Shown here in pieces: positions 7,403 through 16,261 of a stretch of 64,000 nucleotides of DNA. Source of the DNA: Chitinophagaceae bacterium (GTDB lineage: Bacteria; Bacteroidota; Bacteroidia; Chitinophagales; Chitinophagaceae); contig JADKKJ010000011.1 of assembly GCA_016720565.1 (NCBI GenBank), positions 310,001 through 374,000 of the forward strand. The letters run 5' to 3'. Numbering within the stretch: position 1 is the stretch's first letter; each line of letters begins with the position of its first letter. The notes beneath the pieces are model-generated. The model searched no databases, was not told where the DNA came from, and worked only from the letters and a program-made list of their open reading frames with translations. A program made the translations under genes and the position numbers.

Positions 7403-8277
7403 CGGCCCGTTTTTTTAGGTTCCTCAATTTTTTTCTTCGTATCCTGGGAAAGCAGGGTTTGTTCCTGAAAGTCAAGGTTCTCTACCACATGCACCTGTTG
7501 CAGGTTATAAAAATTGGCCGCGGTCTTCAGGCGCAGTAAATACATGCCTGTAGCATTATCCAGTTTCACCTCGGCCACTGTTCCCACCATATATCCGGGG
7601 GGAAAATTGAAGGATACAGAACTGGTCAGCACCGTATCACCTGGTTTTGCCTCCGCTGTTTTTGGAATTCTTTTCAGCAGCAGGTAACGCGGGTCATTGC
7701 CATCCCACTCGGCTGTGCCCAGTTCCCCGGTTTTTTTCAGCGCTACGCTTACCGTACTCTGGATATGCAGCAGGCTCATTACCTCAGAAAAGTTAGGGCT
7801 CACACTTACCACTACCCCTACTGCCGCCCCATCCGAGCTCAGCACCGCCATATTATCTTTTATTCCCTGGTTGGCGCCCCGGTCGATCTGAAAATAATTC
7901 TTCTGGAAATTCACTGTATTGTAAACCACCGTGGCAGAACGGAGGTAATACCTGCGATAATGCCCCAATGTGTCAAAAGGAAGGGAATCCCTGAAAACGC
8001 TTACACTGGTATCATGCCGGTAGAAATTGCGGCTGGAAAGATTCATCAAAGAATCGTTCAACCGGTGCAATCTCCGGTTCTCTTCTTTCATCGCGAAAAA
8101 ATCTTCTACCTTATTATACTGTATATTGATGCGGCCCGTCATCTCACTGGCCACCCCTAAGAATTTCACCCGGTGAAAACGATTATAGCTGAAAAGGAAC
8201 CACAGCGATATAACCTGCAGCAGGATAAAACTGATAAAGGTTCTGTAACGGCGAAGAAAAAGAAGTACGTTTCGCAT
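7399..8277 (-). CDS. mreC: Rod shape-determining protein MreC
   Basis: A 292-residue protein with an N-terminal membrane helix (TFISFILLQVISLWFLF), a coiled-coil stretch around residues 45-80, and the MreC beta-barrel domain containing RGANQGIKDNMAVLS and VVSVSPNFSEVMSL. It is a periplasmic scaffold that binds PBP2 and activates the elongasome. Its ATG shares a base with the mreB stop (TAATG), so translation is coupled. Confidence 0.95.
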   Translation of the reverse strand: MRNVLLFLRRYRTFISFILLQVISLWFLFSYNRFHRVKFLGVASEMTGRINIQYNKVEDFFAMKEENRRLHRLNDSLMNLSSRNFYRHDTSVSVFRDSLPFDTLGHYRRYYLRSATVVYNTVNFQKNYFQIDRGANQGIKDNMAVLSSDGAAVGVVVSVSPNFSEVMSLLHIQSTVSVALKKTGELGTAEWDGNDPRYLLLKRIPKTAEAKPGDTVLTSSVSFNFPPGYMVGTVAEVKLDNATGMYLLRLKTAANFYNLQQVHVVENLDFQEQTLLSQDTKKKIEEPKKTGR

Positions 8278-9302
8278 TATCTCATGACAAAGGGATACTT
8301 GTCGTAATTCTTGAGTGATATACCCGTTCCTCTTACCACACTCTTCAGTGGATCATCTGCAATATGCACAGGCAATTTGATCTTGTTGCTTAAACGCTTA
8401 TCAAGTCCGCGAAGCAGCGCTCCACCACCTGTGATATAAAGTCCGCGGCGGTAAATATCCGCAGCCAGTTCCGGAGGTGTTTGCTCCAGCGCTTTCAATA
8501 TTGCTTCTTCAATTTTAAAAATACTCTTATCCAACGCTTCAGCGATCTCCTGGTAACTCACCATGATCTGTTTTGGAATACCAGTTACAAGATCTCTTCC
8601 GTTCACTGGAAAATCATCCGGTGGATTATCGATCTCTTTCATGGCAGCACCCACCTGTATCTTGATCTGTTCAGCAGTCCTTTCCCCAATGAGAAGGCTA
8701 TGATAACGGCGAAGCGCTTCCATGATATCCGCGGTGAATTCATCGCCCGCGATACGAATGGATTGGTCGCACACAATTCCCGCAAGTGCGATCACCGTGA
8801 TACCCGTAGTACCACCTCCGATATCAATGATCATATTTCCAACAGGCTCTTCCACATCGATACCAATACCTAATGCGGCGGCCATAGGTTCATGTATTAG
8901 ATAAACTTCTTTCGCGCCAGCCTGCTCAGCACTGTCGCGCACTGCTCTTTTTTCTACTTCAGTAATAGATGAAGGAATGCATATCATCATTCTCCATGAT
9001 GGAGCGAACCATGGTTTTTTGGGATATACCAGTTTGATCAGTTCGCGGATCATTAATTCCGCGGCATTAAAGTCGGCGATCACACCATCTTTCAATGGAC
9101 GTACCGTACGAATACTTTCATGGGTCTTCTCATGCATCATCAATGCTTTCTTACCCACGGCAAGTACTTCTTTCGGATTGTTGCGGTTCAATGCTACAAT
9201 GCTAGGTTCGTTCACTACCACTTCATCGTTATGTATGATCAGGGTATTGGCCGTACCAAGGTCCATAGCGATCTCCTGCGTAAACCAGTTAAAAAGTCCC
9301 AT
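8277..9302 (-). CDS. mreB: Rod shape-determining protein MreB
   Basis: A 341-residue actin-like ATPase. The start at 9302 gives MGLFNWFTQEIAMDLGTANT, the usual MreB N-terminus with the phosphate-1 motif DLGTANT; an upstream extension in the same frame is not MreB-like. Further actin-fold motifs are DIGGGTTGITV (phosphate 2) and ITGGGALLRGLD (adenosine). MreB forms membrane-bound filaments that orient side-wall synthesis. It is the first gene of the mreB-mreC-mreD-mrdA-rodA cluster. The 119-base region to the divergent MFS gene holds a weak -7-like box for mreB at 9373-9380 (CAACTTTG on the minus strand, one mismatch). Confidence 0.96.
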   Translation of the reverse strand: MGLFNWFTQEIAMDLGTANTLIIHNDEVVVNEPSIVALNRNNPKEVLAVGKKALMMHEKTHESIRTVRPLKDGVIADFNAAELMIRELIKLVYPKKPWFAPSWRMMICIPSSITEVEKRAVRDSAEQAGAKEVYLIHEPMAAALGIGIDVEEPVGNMIIDIGGGTTGITVIALAGIVCDQSIRIAGDEFTADIMEALRRYHSLLIGERTAEQIKIQVGAAMKEIDNPPDDFPVNGRDLVTGIPKQIMVSYQEIAEALDKSIFKIEEAILKALEQTPPELAADIYRRGLYITGGGALLRGLDKRLSNKIKLPVHIADDPLKSVVRGTGISLKNYDKYPFVMR

Positions 9303-9421
9303 TAATTTATCTGATTGGATTTGCCTGGATGCTCGCCTCACTTCGTTCGAGCGGGCCGTCACACAGGATATGCAAAGTTGAAGGAAATAATTTGAATTTT
9401 CAAGTAACTTCAAGTGTATTC

Positions 9422-10630
9422 ATGCGCATTATTAACAGAACCATATTTATTCTCTCCATGGTGAGCCTCCTGGCAGATATTGCCAGCGAGATGCTTTACC
9501 CGGTAATACCAGCGTATTTACAGGAAATTGGCTTCAGCGTGTTCATGATCGGTGTTCTGGAAGGTTTGGTCAACTTCACTGCAGGTTTCAGTAAGGGTTA
9601 TTTTGGTAAGAAAAGTGACGAAAGAGGTTTACGTCTCCCTTTCGTAAAATTAGGTTACCTGCTAAGTAATCTTTCGAAGCCAATGATGGCCATTTTTACC
9701 TTTCCTGCCTGGATCTTCCTTGTAAGGACCCTTGACAGGTTGGGAAAAGGCGTGAGAACAGCGGCCCGGGATGCCCTTCTCTCACAGCAGGCCACTCCAC
9801 AGACAAAGGCGCGCGTTTTCGGTTTTCACAGAAGCATGGACACAGTGGGTGCTGCCATAGGGCCCGTGATCGCCCTGGTCTTCCTTTTTCAATACCCCGG
9901 CCACTACAAAACCCTTTTCTACCTGGCCTTCTTTCCTGGTATAATCGCCATTCTGCTGATCTTTCTGCTCAGGGAAAAAAAACAACCGGTTTCCACGCTG
10001 GAAAAGGGCAATTTTTTCTCCTATTTCAATTATTGGAAGATCGCCAGCCCTGAATTCAAAGCAATTGTACCCGGCTTACTGGTGTTCGCCCTTTTCAACA
10101 GTTCCGATATTTTTCTTTTACTGGTCACCAAACAGGTTTTGAACGGGAGATCTGTCAATTTTTTTGGTACCAGCTTCAATTCAGACACTATAACCATTGC
10201 GGCATATATTCTTTATAACCTTATATATGCCGCCGCATCTTACCCAATGGGTGTGCTGGCCGATCGGCTGGGTTACCGAAAGGTCATCATATTTGGATTT
10301 TTAATATTTGCCGGCGTTTATGCTGGATTCGCATTTGTGGATTCCATCTCTCTTATTTTCCTTCTTTTTGGCATTTATGGACTTTATGCCGCTGCCACGG
10401 AAGGGGTGATCAAGGCATGGATCACCAATTTATCCCAGGATTCAGACACGGCCACGGCGGTAGGATTTTACACCAGCTGCGAAAGCATTTGCACATTATT
10501 TGCCTCTGTAATAGCAGGCGCGATCTGGACAAATTCCGGAGCCGCCGTAACTTTCCTAAGTACCGCTGGAATAACAGTTCTGGTATGCCTTTACCTTATT
10601 TTCAGGTCCAAAAAAAAGAAACTGGCATAG
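9422..10630 (+). CDS. MFS transporter
   Basis: A 402-residue protein with about 12 membrane helices in two halves. The loop between helices 2 and 3 (GYFGKKSDERGLRLPFV) is the degenerate MFS motif A, repeated in the second half as GVLADRLGYRKVI. The segment RTLDRLGKGVRTAARDALLS is seen in a group of bacterial MFS proteins of unknown substrate. I chose ATG 9422 because the upstream in-frame extension overlaps the mreB 5' region and is not membrane-like. It is an inner-membrane transporter with substrate unknown. Confidence 0.85.
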   Translation: MRIINRTIFILSMVSLLADIASEMLYPVIPAYLQEIGFSVFMIGVLEGLVNFTAGFSKGYFGKKSDERGLRLPFVKLGYLLSNLSKPMMAIFTFPAWIFLVRTLDRLGKGVRTAARDALLSQQATPQTKARVFGFHRSMDTVGAAIGPVIALVFLFQYPGHYKTLFYLAFFPGIIAILLIFLLREKKQPVSTLEKGNFFSYFNYWKIASPEFKAIVPGLLVFALFNSSDIFLLLVTKQVLNGRSVNFFGTSFNSDTITIAAYILYNLIYAAASYPMGVLADRLGYRKVIIFGFLIFAGVYAGFAFVDSISLIFLLFGIYGLYAAATEGVIKAWITNLSQDSDTATAVGFYTSCESICTLFASVIAGAIWTNSGAAVTFLSTAGITVLVCLYLIFRSKKKKLA

Positions 10631-10660
10631 TTCTGGAATGACGAGATTCCAAACAAACCA

Positions 10661-11125
10661 ATGAGAAAGATCTTATTCATTTCGGTATTCTTTATTTCTG
10701 CTTTGACCTCCCATTCACAAAAAAAAGGAGGCAGCAGTTATACTACCGCCCTGGGCGTTAAGGTCTGGGATGGTGGCGGTATTTCCCTTAAACATTTTTT
10801 CACTCAGAATAATGCCGGTGAGCTGATCGGCTATTTCTGGAACCAGGGCATCCGGCTAACCGGTCTTTATGAGATCCATGGTGATATCAGCGGGACCTCT
10901 GGCCTGAAATGGTATATCGGTCCGGGCGCCCACATTGGGTTTTATAATACCAAATACGGAGATAACTCTTTCATCGGAGTAGATGGAGTTTTAGGACTTG
11001 ACTATAAATTCCCTGGGGCACCTATTAATATGTCGCTCGACTGGCAGCCCTCTTTTGAATTTGGTGATGGCCGAGGATTCAATGGCAGCTGGGGTGGCCT
11101 GGGAATACGATACACCTTCCAATAG
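10661..11125 (+). CDS. Small secreted barrel-like protein, unknown function
   Basis: A 154-residue protein with a clear signal peptide (MRKILFISVFFISALTSHSQ), then Gly- and aromatic-rich alternating strands ending in GIRYTFQ. A C-terminal Phe or Phe-Gln after a beta strand is typical of small outer-membrane beta-barrels. It follows the MFS gene by 30 bases and is followed by a strong terminator. The family is not recognised. Confidence 0.7.
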   Translation: MRKILFISVFFISALTSHSQKKGGSSYTTALGVKVWDGGGISLKHFFTQNNAGELIGYFWNQGIRLTGLYEIHGDISGTSGLKWYIGPGAHIGFYNTKYGDNSFIGVDGVLGLDYKFPGAPINMSLDWQPSFEFGDGRGFNGSWGGLGIRYTFQ

Positions 11126-11154
11126 TCACTTCTCTCAATTTCTATATAAGGGGA

Positions 11155-11190
11155 AAAGGGGTTGTATTTAGTTACAACCCCTTTCTTTTT
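11155..11190 (+). terminator. Rho-independent terminator
   Basis: A perfect 12-base stem AAAGGGGTTGTA (11155-11166) pairs with TACAACCCCTTT (11173-11184) around a six-base loop, followed by a T-rich tract. It ends the MFS/small protein transcript. Confidence 0.85.
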
Positions 11191-11213
11191 ATATATTTAA
11201 AAAAAAAGTCGCT

Positions 11214-12095
11214 ATGAGAAGATGTACTGTTTTGCTCGCATTGATCCTGCTATGCACATTGATCCAGGCACAGGATGTCAAAAAAATAGAAGCAGACCTT
11301 ATGAAACAGCTGGAAGATCCAACGCAGGTGTATGGAAATAATAAAGAAGCCGGTAAATATTATGATATCCGTGGGTTCAGGATGTATGCAGAAACCTATG
11401 GAAATGGTGAACCCCTGCTGATCATTCATGGCAATGGAGGTTCCATCAATAATTTCATTTACCAGATCCCCTATTTCAGCCAGCATTACAAAGTGATCGT
11501 AGCGGATAGCCGTGCGCAGGGTAAATCCATAGACCTCAGGGATAGCCTTACCTATGAAATGATGGCCGATGATTATGCCGCTTTATTGACAGAAATGAAG
11601 ATCGATTCCGCTTATGTGATCGGATGGAGTGATGGAGGTATCGATGGATTATTGCTGGCCATGCGCCATCCGGAGAAAGTTAAAAAACTGGCGATAACCG
11701 GTGCTAACCTTGTTCCCGATGAAAGCGCTGTTCCTAAGGAGATCTGGGATCAGTTCAGACCAGTAAAAGAACAACTACAGGCTAAACCCAATAAAACCAT
11801 CCAGGAGAAAGCCCAATTGAAACTATTAACCCTGCTTTGCGACCAGCCACATATCACCGATGCACAATTAAAGACCATCAATTGTCCCACGCTGGTCATT
11901 GGCGGTGATCATGATGTAATAAAAGTGGAACATACATTTCATATTTACAGCCAGCTGCCGAAAGCCTATTTATGGATCCTGCCAAATTCCGGCCATAGCA
12001 CCCCCCTGGTATATAAAGACATGTTTAACCAGCGTGTAGACCTGTTCTTTAACACGCCTTACCGAACGTTTGATACACAGTCACGATTTTTTTAA
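11214..12095 (+). CDS. Alpha/beta hydrolase, exported
   Basis: A 293-residue protein with a signal peptide (MRRCTVLLALILLCTLIQAQ) and an alpha/beta-hydrolase fold: oxyanion segment LLIIHGNGGS, nucleophile elbow GWSDGG (Ser), acid strand LVIGGDHDVI, and the histidine in PNSGHSTPL. The triad is complete, so an active periplasmic esterase or peptidase-like hydrolase is likely; the substrate is unknown. Its 3' end overlaps that of the convergent kynA gene by four bases. Confidence 0.85.
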   Translation: MRRCTVLLALILLCTLIQAQDVKKIEADLMKQLEDPTQVYGNNKEAGKYYDIRGFRMYAETYGNGEPLLIIHGNGGSINNFIYQIPYFSQHYKVIVADSRAQGKSIDLRDSLTYEMMADDYAALLTEMKIDSAYVIGWSDGGIDGLLLAMRHPEKVKKLAITGANLVPDESAVPKEIWDQFRPVKEQLQAKPNKTIQEKAQLKLLTLLCDQPHITDAQLKTINCPTLVIGGDHDVIKVEHTFHIYSQLPKAYLWILPNSGHSTPLVYKDMFNQRVDLFFNTPYRTFDTQSRFF

Positions 12096-13093
12096 AGATG
12101 GGTGAAACCTAATTTCTTTTCAAGCTCCCTGGGTAATTCGGGGAGCTTTCTTCTTTCAATGAGGAAGCTATTCAATTGTGCGATCTCGCGAAATATATAA
12201 TGTTTGTCGGCGGCGGCCCGAAGGTAATCCTTACCTGTACTGCCTCCTGTACCGATACGTGTACCTATCATACGATGCACCATATTCATATGCCGGTAAC
12301 GCCATGAACTGAGTTGTTCATCGATCTCCAGCAAACAATTCAATAGTTGAAATGGCTGCTGCAATAATGGATAACCCCGGTACAACATGATGAAAAGAGC
12401 CGCGCGACAGGCTTCAGGCGATAAACTACGAAAGGAAGGGTCGGGTAAGTGGAAGGTTTTGTCGAATGCTTCCAGGTTATCCTGTTCTGCTGCTGCAAGG
12501 CTGCCCACATATAGCTGCCGGTAATTATCCCAAAAGCGAAAATCAGTTTCTTTCTCCTGCAGGAAAGGCATTCTTTCCAGCCATTTATTCAGCAACTCCA
12601 GCAGTGAATGCCCGCTCTCCGCTTTTTTGATAATGGCCACATGTTCCTGTCTTAGCTGCGCCGTATAATATTCCTGTCCATGCCTTTGCTCAAATTTCAA
12701 TCCCAGTTTTGCTTCCAGCTCTTTGAATTGCCAGCTCTGGAATCCGGAAGCAGGCCGAAGCAGGTCGCGGAAATCCAAAAAATCCATTGGGGTCATGGTC
12801 TCCATGATATCGATCTGGTGTACCAATACCCTTAGTATGGTGATGCAACGGTTCAGCCGGTGAACCACCGTTTGAAGTTCCGGGGAATTGTCATTCAATT
12901 CTGGCTGGCTCATGATCGTGGCCACCGAATCCACTTCGTGGTGAAGCTGTTTGAACCATAGCTCATAGGCCTGGTGGATCACAATGAAAAGCATTTCATC
13001 GTGCGCAACTATTCCCTGCTTTTCACTTTCAGGGAACTGCCCGTTGAGGATCCTGTCCAGTTGCAGGTAATCGTGATAATTTACTTCAGCCAT
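12092..13093 (-). CDS. kynA: Tryptophan 2,3-dioxygenase
   Basis: A 333-residue heme enzyme recognised by HQAYELWFKQ near the N-terminus, the segment DFRDLLRPASGFQSWQF, and MVHRMIGTRIGTGGSTG, which holds the family's heme-ligand and substrate-binding region. It opens the indole ring of L-tryptophan to N-formylkynurenine in the cytoplasm, the first step of the kynurenine pathway. It follows purD by only six bases, so the two are cotranscribed. No other kynurenine gene lies in the window. Confidence 0.95.
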   Translation of the reverse strand: MAEVNYHDYLQLDRILNGQFPESEKQGIVAHDEMLFIVIHQAYELWFKQLHHEVDSVATIMSQPELNDNSPELQTVVHRLNRCITILRVLVHQIDIMETMTPMDFLDFRDLLRPASGFQSWQFKELEAKLGLKFEQRHGQEYYTAQLRQEHVAIIKKAESGHSLLELLNKWLERMPFLQEKETDFRFWDNYRQLYVGSLAAAEQDNLEAFDKTFHLPDPSFRSLSPEACRAALFIMLYRGYPLLQQPFQLLNCLLEIDEQLSSWRYRHMNMVHRMIGTRIGTGGSTGKDYLRAAADKHYIFREIAQLNSFLIERRKLPELPRELEKKLGFTHL

Positions 13094-13099
13094 ATGCGA

Positions 13100-14380
13100 T
13101 CATTCAAATTCGTAACCTATATCCTGGCGATAGATCATTCCTTCATAATAGATCTTTTCCAGTTCCTCTTTGGAAATGGATACCGCATCAAAGATGGAGC
13201 GGCCATAGGAGGTCATACAGAGTACTCTACCACCATTGGTCAGGATCTTGCCATCTTTCAATTGTGTGCCCATTTGGAAAACGATACTATCTTCCGGGTT
13301 CACATTTTCTATGCCGGTGATCTCTTTCCCCTTCTGGTAATCGGCCGGGTAACCGGCGCTTACCGCCACTACGGTACAAACAGTGCGGGGATCGGTCTCC
13401 ACTTTAATTTCTTTCAGTCTTTTTTCCGCACAGGCCTTAAATAGTTCCGCCAGGTCGTTTTTCAAACGGGGGATCACCACTTCCGTTTCAGGATCTCCCA
13501 TCCGGCAATTATACTCAATCACAAATGGCTCTTCGTTAAATATCATCAGTCCGAAGAAAATAAAGCCCTGGTAAACCAGTCCATCCTTCTTCAATCCATC
13601 CACGGTAGGCTTTATCACTTTGTCTTCGATCTTCTTCATCATAGAAGGCGTGGCGAAAGGAACCGGGCTTACCGCTCCCATTCCACCCGTGTTAGGGCCT
13701 TTATCTCCCTCCTTCGCTCTTTTATAATCTTTGGCCTCAGGGAATATCACATAATCCGCACCATCTGTTAATACAAAGACAGACATCTCGATGCCGGGTA
13801 GATATTCCTCTACCACCACTTTCCTGCCGGCCTCGCCAAATTTGGCGCGCTGAAGCATTAATTCAAATTCTGCCATAGCCTCTACTGTAGTACCACAGAT
13901 CACCACACCTTTCCCGGCTGCCAGGCCATCCGCCTTTAACACTACCGGCAGGGAATGGTCACGCAGGTAATCCACGCCATCTTTATAATTTTCAAGGGTA
14001 AATTCTTTATAGGCGGCGGTTGGGATCTTATGCCGTTGCATGAATGACTTGGCAAATGCCTTTGATCCTTCCAGCTGGGCCGAATTTTTATCCGGACCGA
14101 TCACTAATAAGGATGCAAGCCGGGGGTCGCTAAGTAAAAAATCGGTGATACCATTTACAAGAGGGTCTTCCGGTCCTACCACCACCATACTGATCTTTTC
14201 ATCAATGCAGGTTGCCCGGATCTGTTCAAAATCATTTACGCCAAAGGGAAGATTAATACCCAGGGAAACCGTTCCGGCATTGCCGGGGGCTATAAAAAGG
14301 TTTTTACAGAGAGGACTTTGGGTAAGTTTCCAGGCCAGTGCGTGTTCACGACCGCCAGAGCCGAGAAGAAGTATGTTCAT
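13100..14380 (-). CDS. purD: Phosphoribosylamine--glycine ligase
   Basis: A 426-residue ATP-grasp enzyme of normal length: N-terminal MNILLLGSGGREHALAWK, ATP-grasp strands (VVLKADGLAAGKGVVIC), and the signature NTGGMGAVSP followed by YNCRMGDPETEVV. It makes glycinamide ribonucleotide in purine synthesis. It is the promoter-proximal gene of a two-gene unit with kynA. There is no clear -7 box in the 141 bases to the divergent POT transporter gene. Confidence 0.97.
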   Translation of the reverse strand: MNILLLGSGGREHALAWKLTQSPLCKNLFIAPGNAGTVSLGINLPFGVNDFEQIRATCIDEKISMVVVGPEDPLVNGITDFLLSDPRLASLLVIGPDKNSAQLEGSKAFAKSFMQRHKIPTAAYKEFTLENYKDGVDYLRDHSLPVVLKADGLAAGKGVVICGTTVEAMAEFELMLQRAKFGEAGRKVVVEEYLPGIEMSVFVLTDGADYVIFPEAKDYKRAKEGDKGPNTGGMGAVSPVPFATPSMMKKIEDKVIKPTVDGLKKDGLVYQGFIFFGLMIFNEEPFVIEYNCRMGDPETEVVIPRLKNDLAELFKACAEKRLKEIKVETDPRTVCTVVAVSAGYPADYQKGKEITGIENVNPEDSIVFQMGTQLKDGKILTNGGRVLCMTSYGRSIFDAVSISKEELEKIYYEGMIYRQDIGYEFE

Positions 14381-14521
14381 TTTATACTGATCAAGGGGTT
14401 TTAGTTCGGCGAATATCGGACTATCTCTTAAAGTTAACCATAAAAAATACGTGGGTGGTTAAATTTATGTATTTTGGTTGCCAGACTTGTATCTATCTGA
14501 TTAGTAAATAAAAAAAGCTGT

Positions 14522-16171
14522 ATGAATCAACCAGTAAAAGCCGGTCGGCATCCTAAAGGATTATATGTACTATTCTTTACGGAAATGTGGGAACGTTTTG
14601 GTTACTACCTTATGGTCGGGATTCTTTTCCTTTTTCTGACCAACACTTCCGGTAAAGGCCTTCCAAAAGCCATGGGCTCTGACGTAGTAGGTACTTTTAT
14701 TGCACTGGTTTACCTGACTCCTTTTATTGGTGGTTTGCTAGCAGACAGGTATCTGGGTTATATCAAATCCATTTTTATTGGCGGTTCTTTAATGGCAGCA
14801 GGCTATTTAACCATTGCCCTGCCAGGAGAATATACGGCCTATATTTCCATGGGACTCATCATTGTTGGAAATGGATTTTTTAAACCTAATATCTCCACAC
14901 TTCTTGGAAATATGTATAACCGGGAGGATCTAAAGCCTCTTAAGGATAATGCCTATAATATCTTTTATATGGGTATTAATATTGGCGCCTTCTTTTGCAA
15001 TTTCATCGCGGCTATTCTCCGCAACAGGATCGGATGGCAGGCTGCTTTTTCAGCAGCAGGTGTAGGTTTGATCATTGGCCTGATCGCTCTTGCCATTAAC
15101 CTGAAACATATTAAGGAGTACGATGTGAAGAGGCCTATGCAGCCAGAAGATATGCCTACCTCAAAAATATTAGGCTCCGTGTTCCTCCCTATGATCATAT
15201 TTGCTGCGCTGGGATGGATCATTCCAGGCAATGTTTTCGGAAGTGATTCTGCTGATGCATTCATTCTTGCCTGTGTACCAGTTATTGTTTTTTATGTTGG
15301 CCTCTGGAGAAAAGAAAAAGGACAGGATAAAAAAGGCATCGGCGCATTACTTTTTGTGTTTGCTGTTTCTGTGATCTTCTGGACTATTTATAACCAAAAT
15401 TCAACCGGCTTAACGATCTGGGCTGAATCACATACCGACCGCTCTATTCCTCAATTCATGGAAAAGCCTTCCGATGCGGTGTATGCCTTACAAAACCTGG
15501 AAACAAAACCACAGCTAACCGATAGCCTGGATAGTTATATGAGAGTGGTAACCGATGATTCAGGTCATGCCATTAAAACCATGGGACCTGATCCCTATTT
15601 TGCGAATATGCCTAAGGAAAAATGGCCGGAAAATGGTGTGGCAAAAGTGGGTAACACTGAATTGTTCCAATCGATTAATCCCTTCTTTATAGTTGCATTT
15701 ACACCTTTACTCATTTTATTCTTTGCATGGCGGTCACGGCGAGGGAAACCTATTAGTACAGCCAGTAAGTTTGCCTGGGCATTGATCATTTCAGGATTAA
15801 GCGCATTGGTAATGGTGTTCGCTGTAATGTCTGTGCCAAGTATCTATACACATAAAACAAGTTCCTTCTGGCTCTTCCTAACCTACGGCGTTTTCACAGT
15901 TAGTGAAATATGCCTTAGCCCGATCGGATTATCTTTTGTTTCAAAACTTGCTCCTCCACGTTTAACTGCCCTTATGATGGGAGGTTGGTTCCTTTCTACT
16001 TCACTTGGAGGTAAAGTAGCTGGGGTTATGGCAAGTTCCTGGGATAAGATGGAGGATAAAAGAATATTCTTTGGGATCATCGCGGTAGCTGCCATTCTGG
16101 GTGGTATACTGATTTTTTCCCGAGTAAAATCTCTGGACCAGATCGTAAAAGATAAAACCGGATCAGCATAG
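14522..16171 (+). CDS. POT family proton-dependent peptide transporter
   Basis: A 549-residue inner-membrane protein with about 14 helices. The N-terminal ExxER-type signature appears in FTEMWERFGYYLMVG, followed by FIGGLLADRYLGYIKSI, and GNGFFKPNISTLLGNMY is the PTR2 signature. It should import di- and tripeptides with protons. It carries an extra loop of about 70 residues near the middle (residues 300-370), probably on one side of the membrane. A terminator follows. The next gene is another peptide transporter of a different family. Confidence 0.93.
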   Translation: MNQPVKAGRHPKGLYVLFFTEMWERFGYYLMVGILFLFLTNTSGKGLPKAMGSDVVGTFIALVYLTPFIGGLLADRYLGYIKSIFIGGSLMAAGYLTIALPGEYTAYISMGLIIVGNGFFKPNISTLLGNMYNREDLKPLKDNAYNIFYMGINIGAFFCNFIAAILRNRIGWQAAFSAAGVGLIIGLIALAINLKHIKEYDVKRPMQPEDMPTSKILGSVFLPMIIFAALGWIIPGNVFGSDSADAFILACVPVIVFYVGLWRKEKGQDKKGIGALLFVFAVSVIFWTIYNQNSTGLTIWAESHTDRSIPQFMEKPSDAVYALQNLETKPQLTDSLDSYMRVVTDDSGHAIKTMGPDPYFANMPKEKWPENGVAKVGNTELFQSINPFFIVAFTPLLILFFAWRSRRGKPISTASKFAWALIISGLSALVMVFAVMSVPSIYTHKTSSFWLFLTYGVFTVSEICLSPIGLSFVSKLAPPRLTALMMGGWFLSTSLGGKVAGVMASSWDKMEDKRIFFGIIAVAAILGGILIFSRVKSLDQIVKDKTGSA

Positions 16172-16190
16172 AGCTTATAATTTTTAAAGT

Positions 16191-16229
16191 AAAAAAGGAG
16201 TTGGGCGAAAGTTCAACTCCTTTTTTATT
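16191..16229 (+). terminator. Rho-independent terminator
   Basis: AAAAAAGGAGTTG (16191-16203) pairs perfectly with CAACTCCTTTTTT (16214-16226), loop of ten bases, followed by more T. It lies between the POT and OPT transporter genes. Confidence 0.85.
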
Positions 16230-16261
16230 TTTTCCTATCTTCCTTCCATAAATAATTGCTT

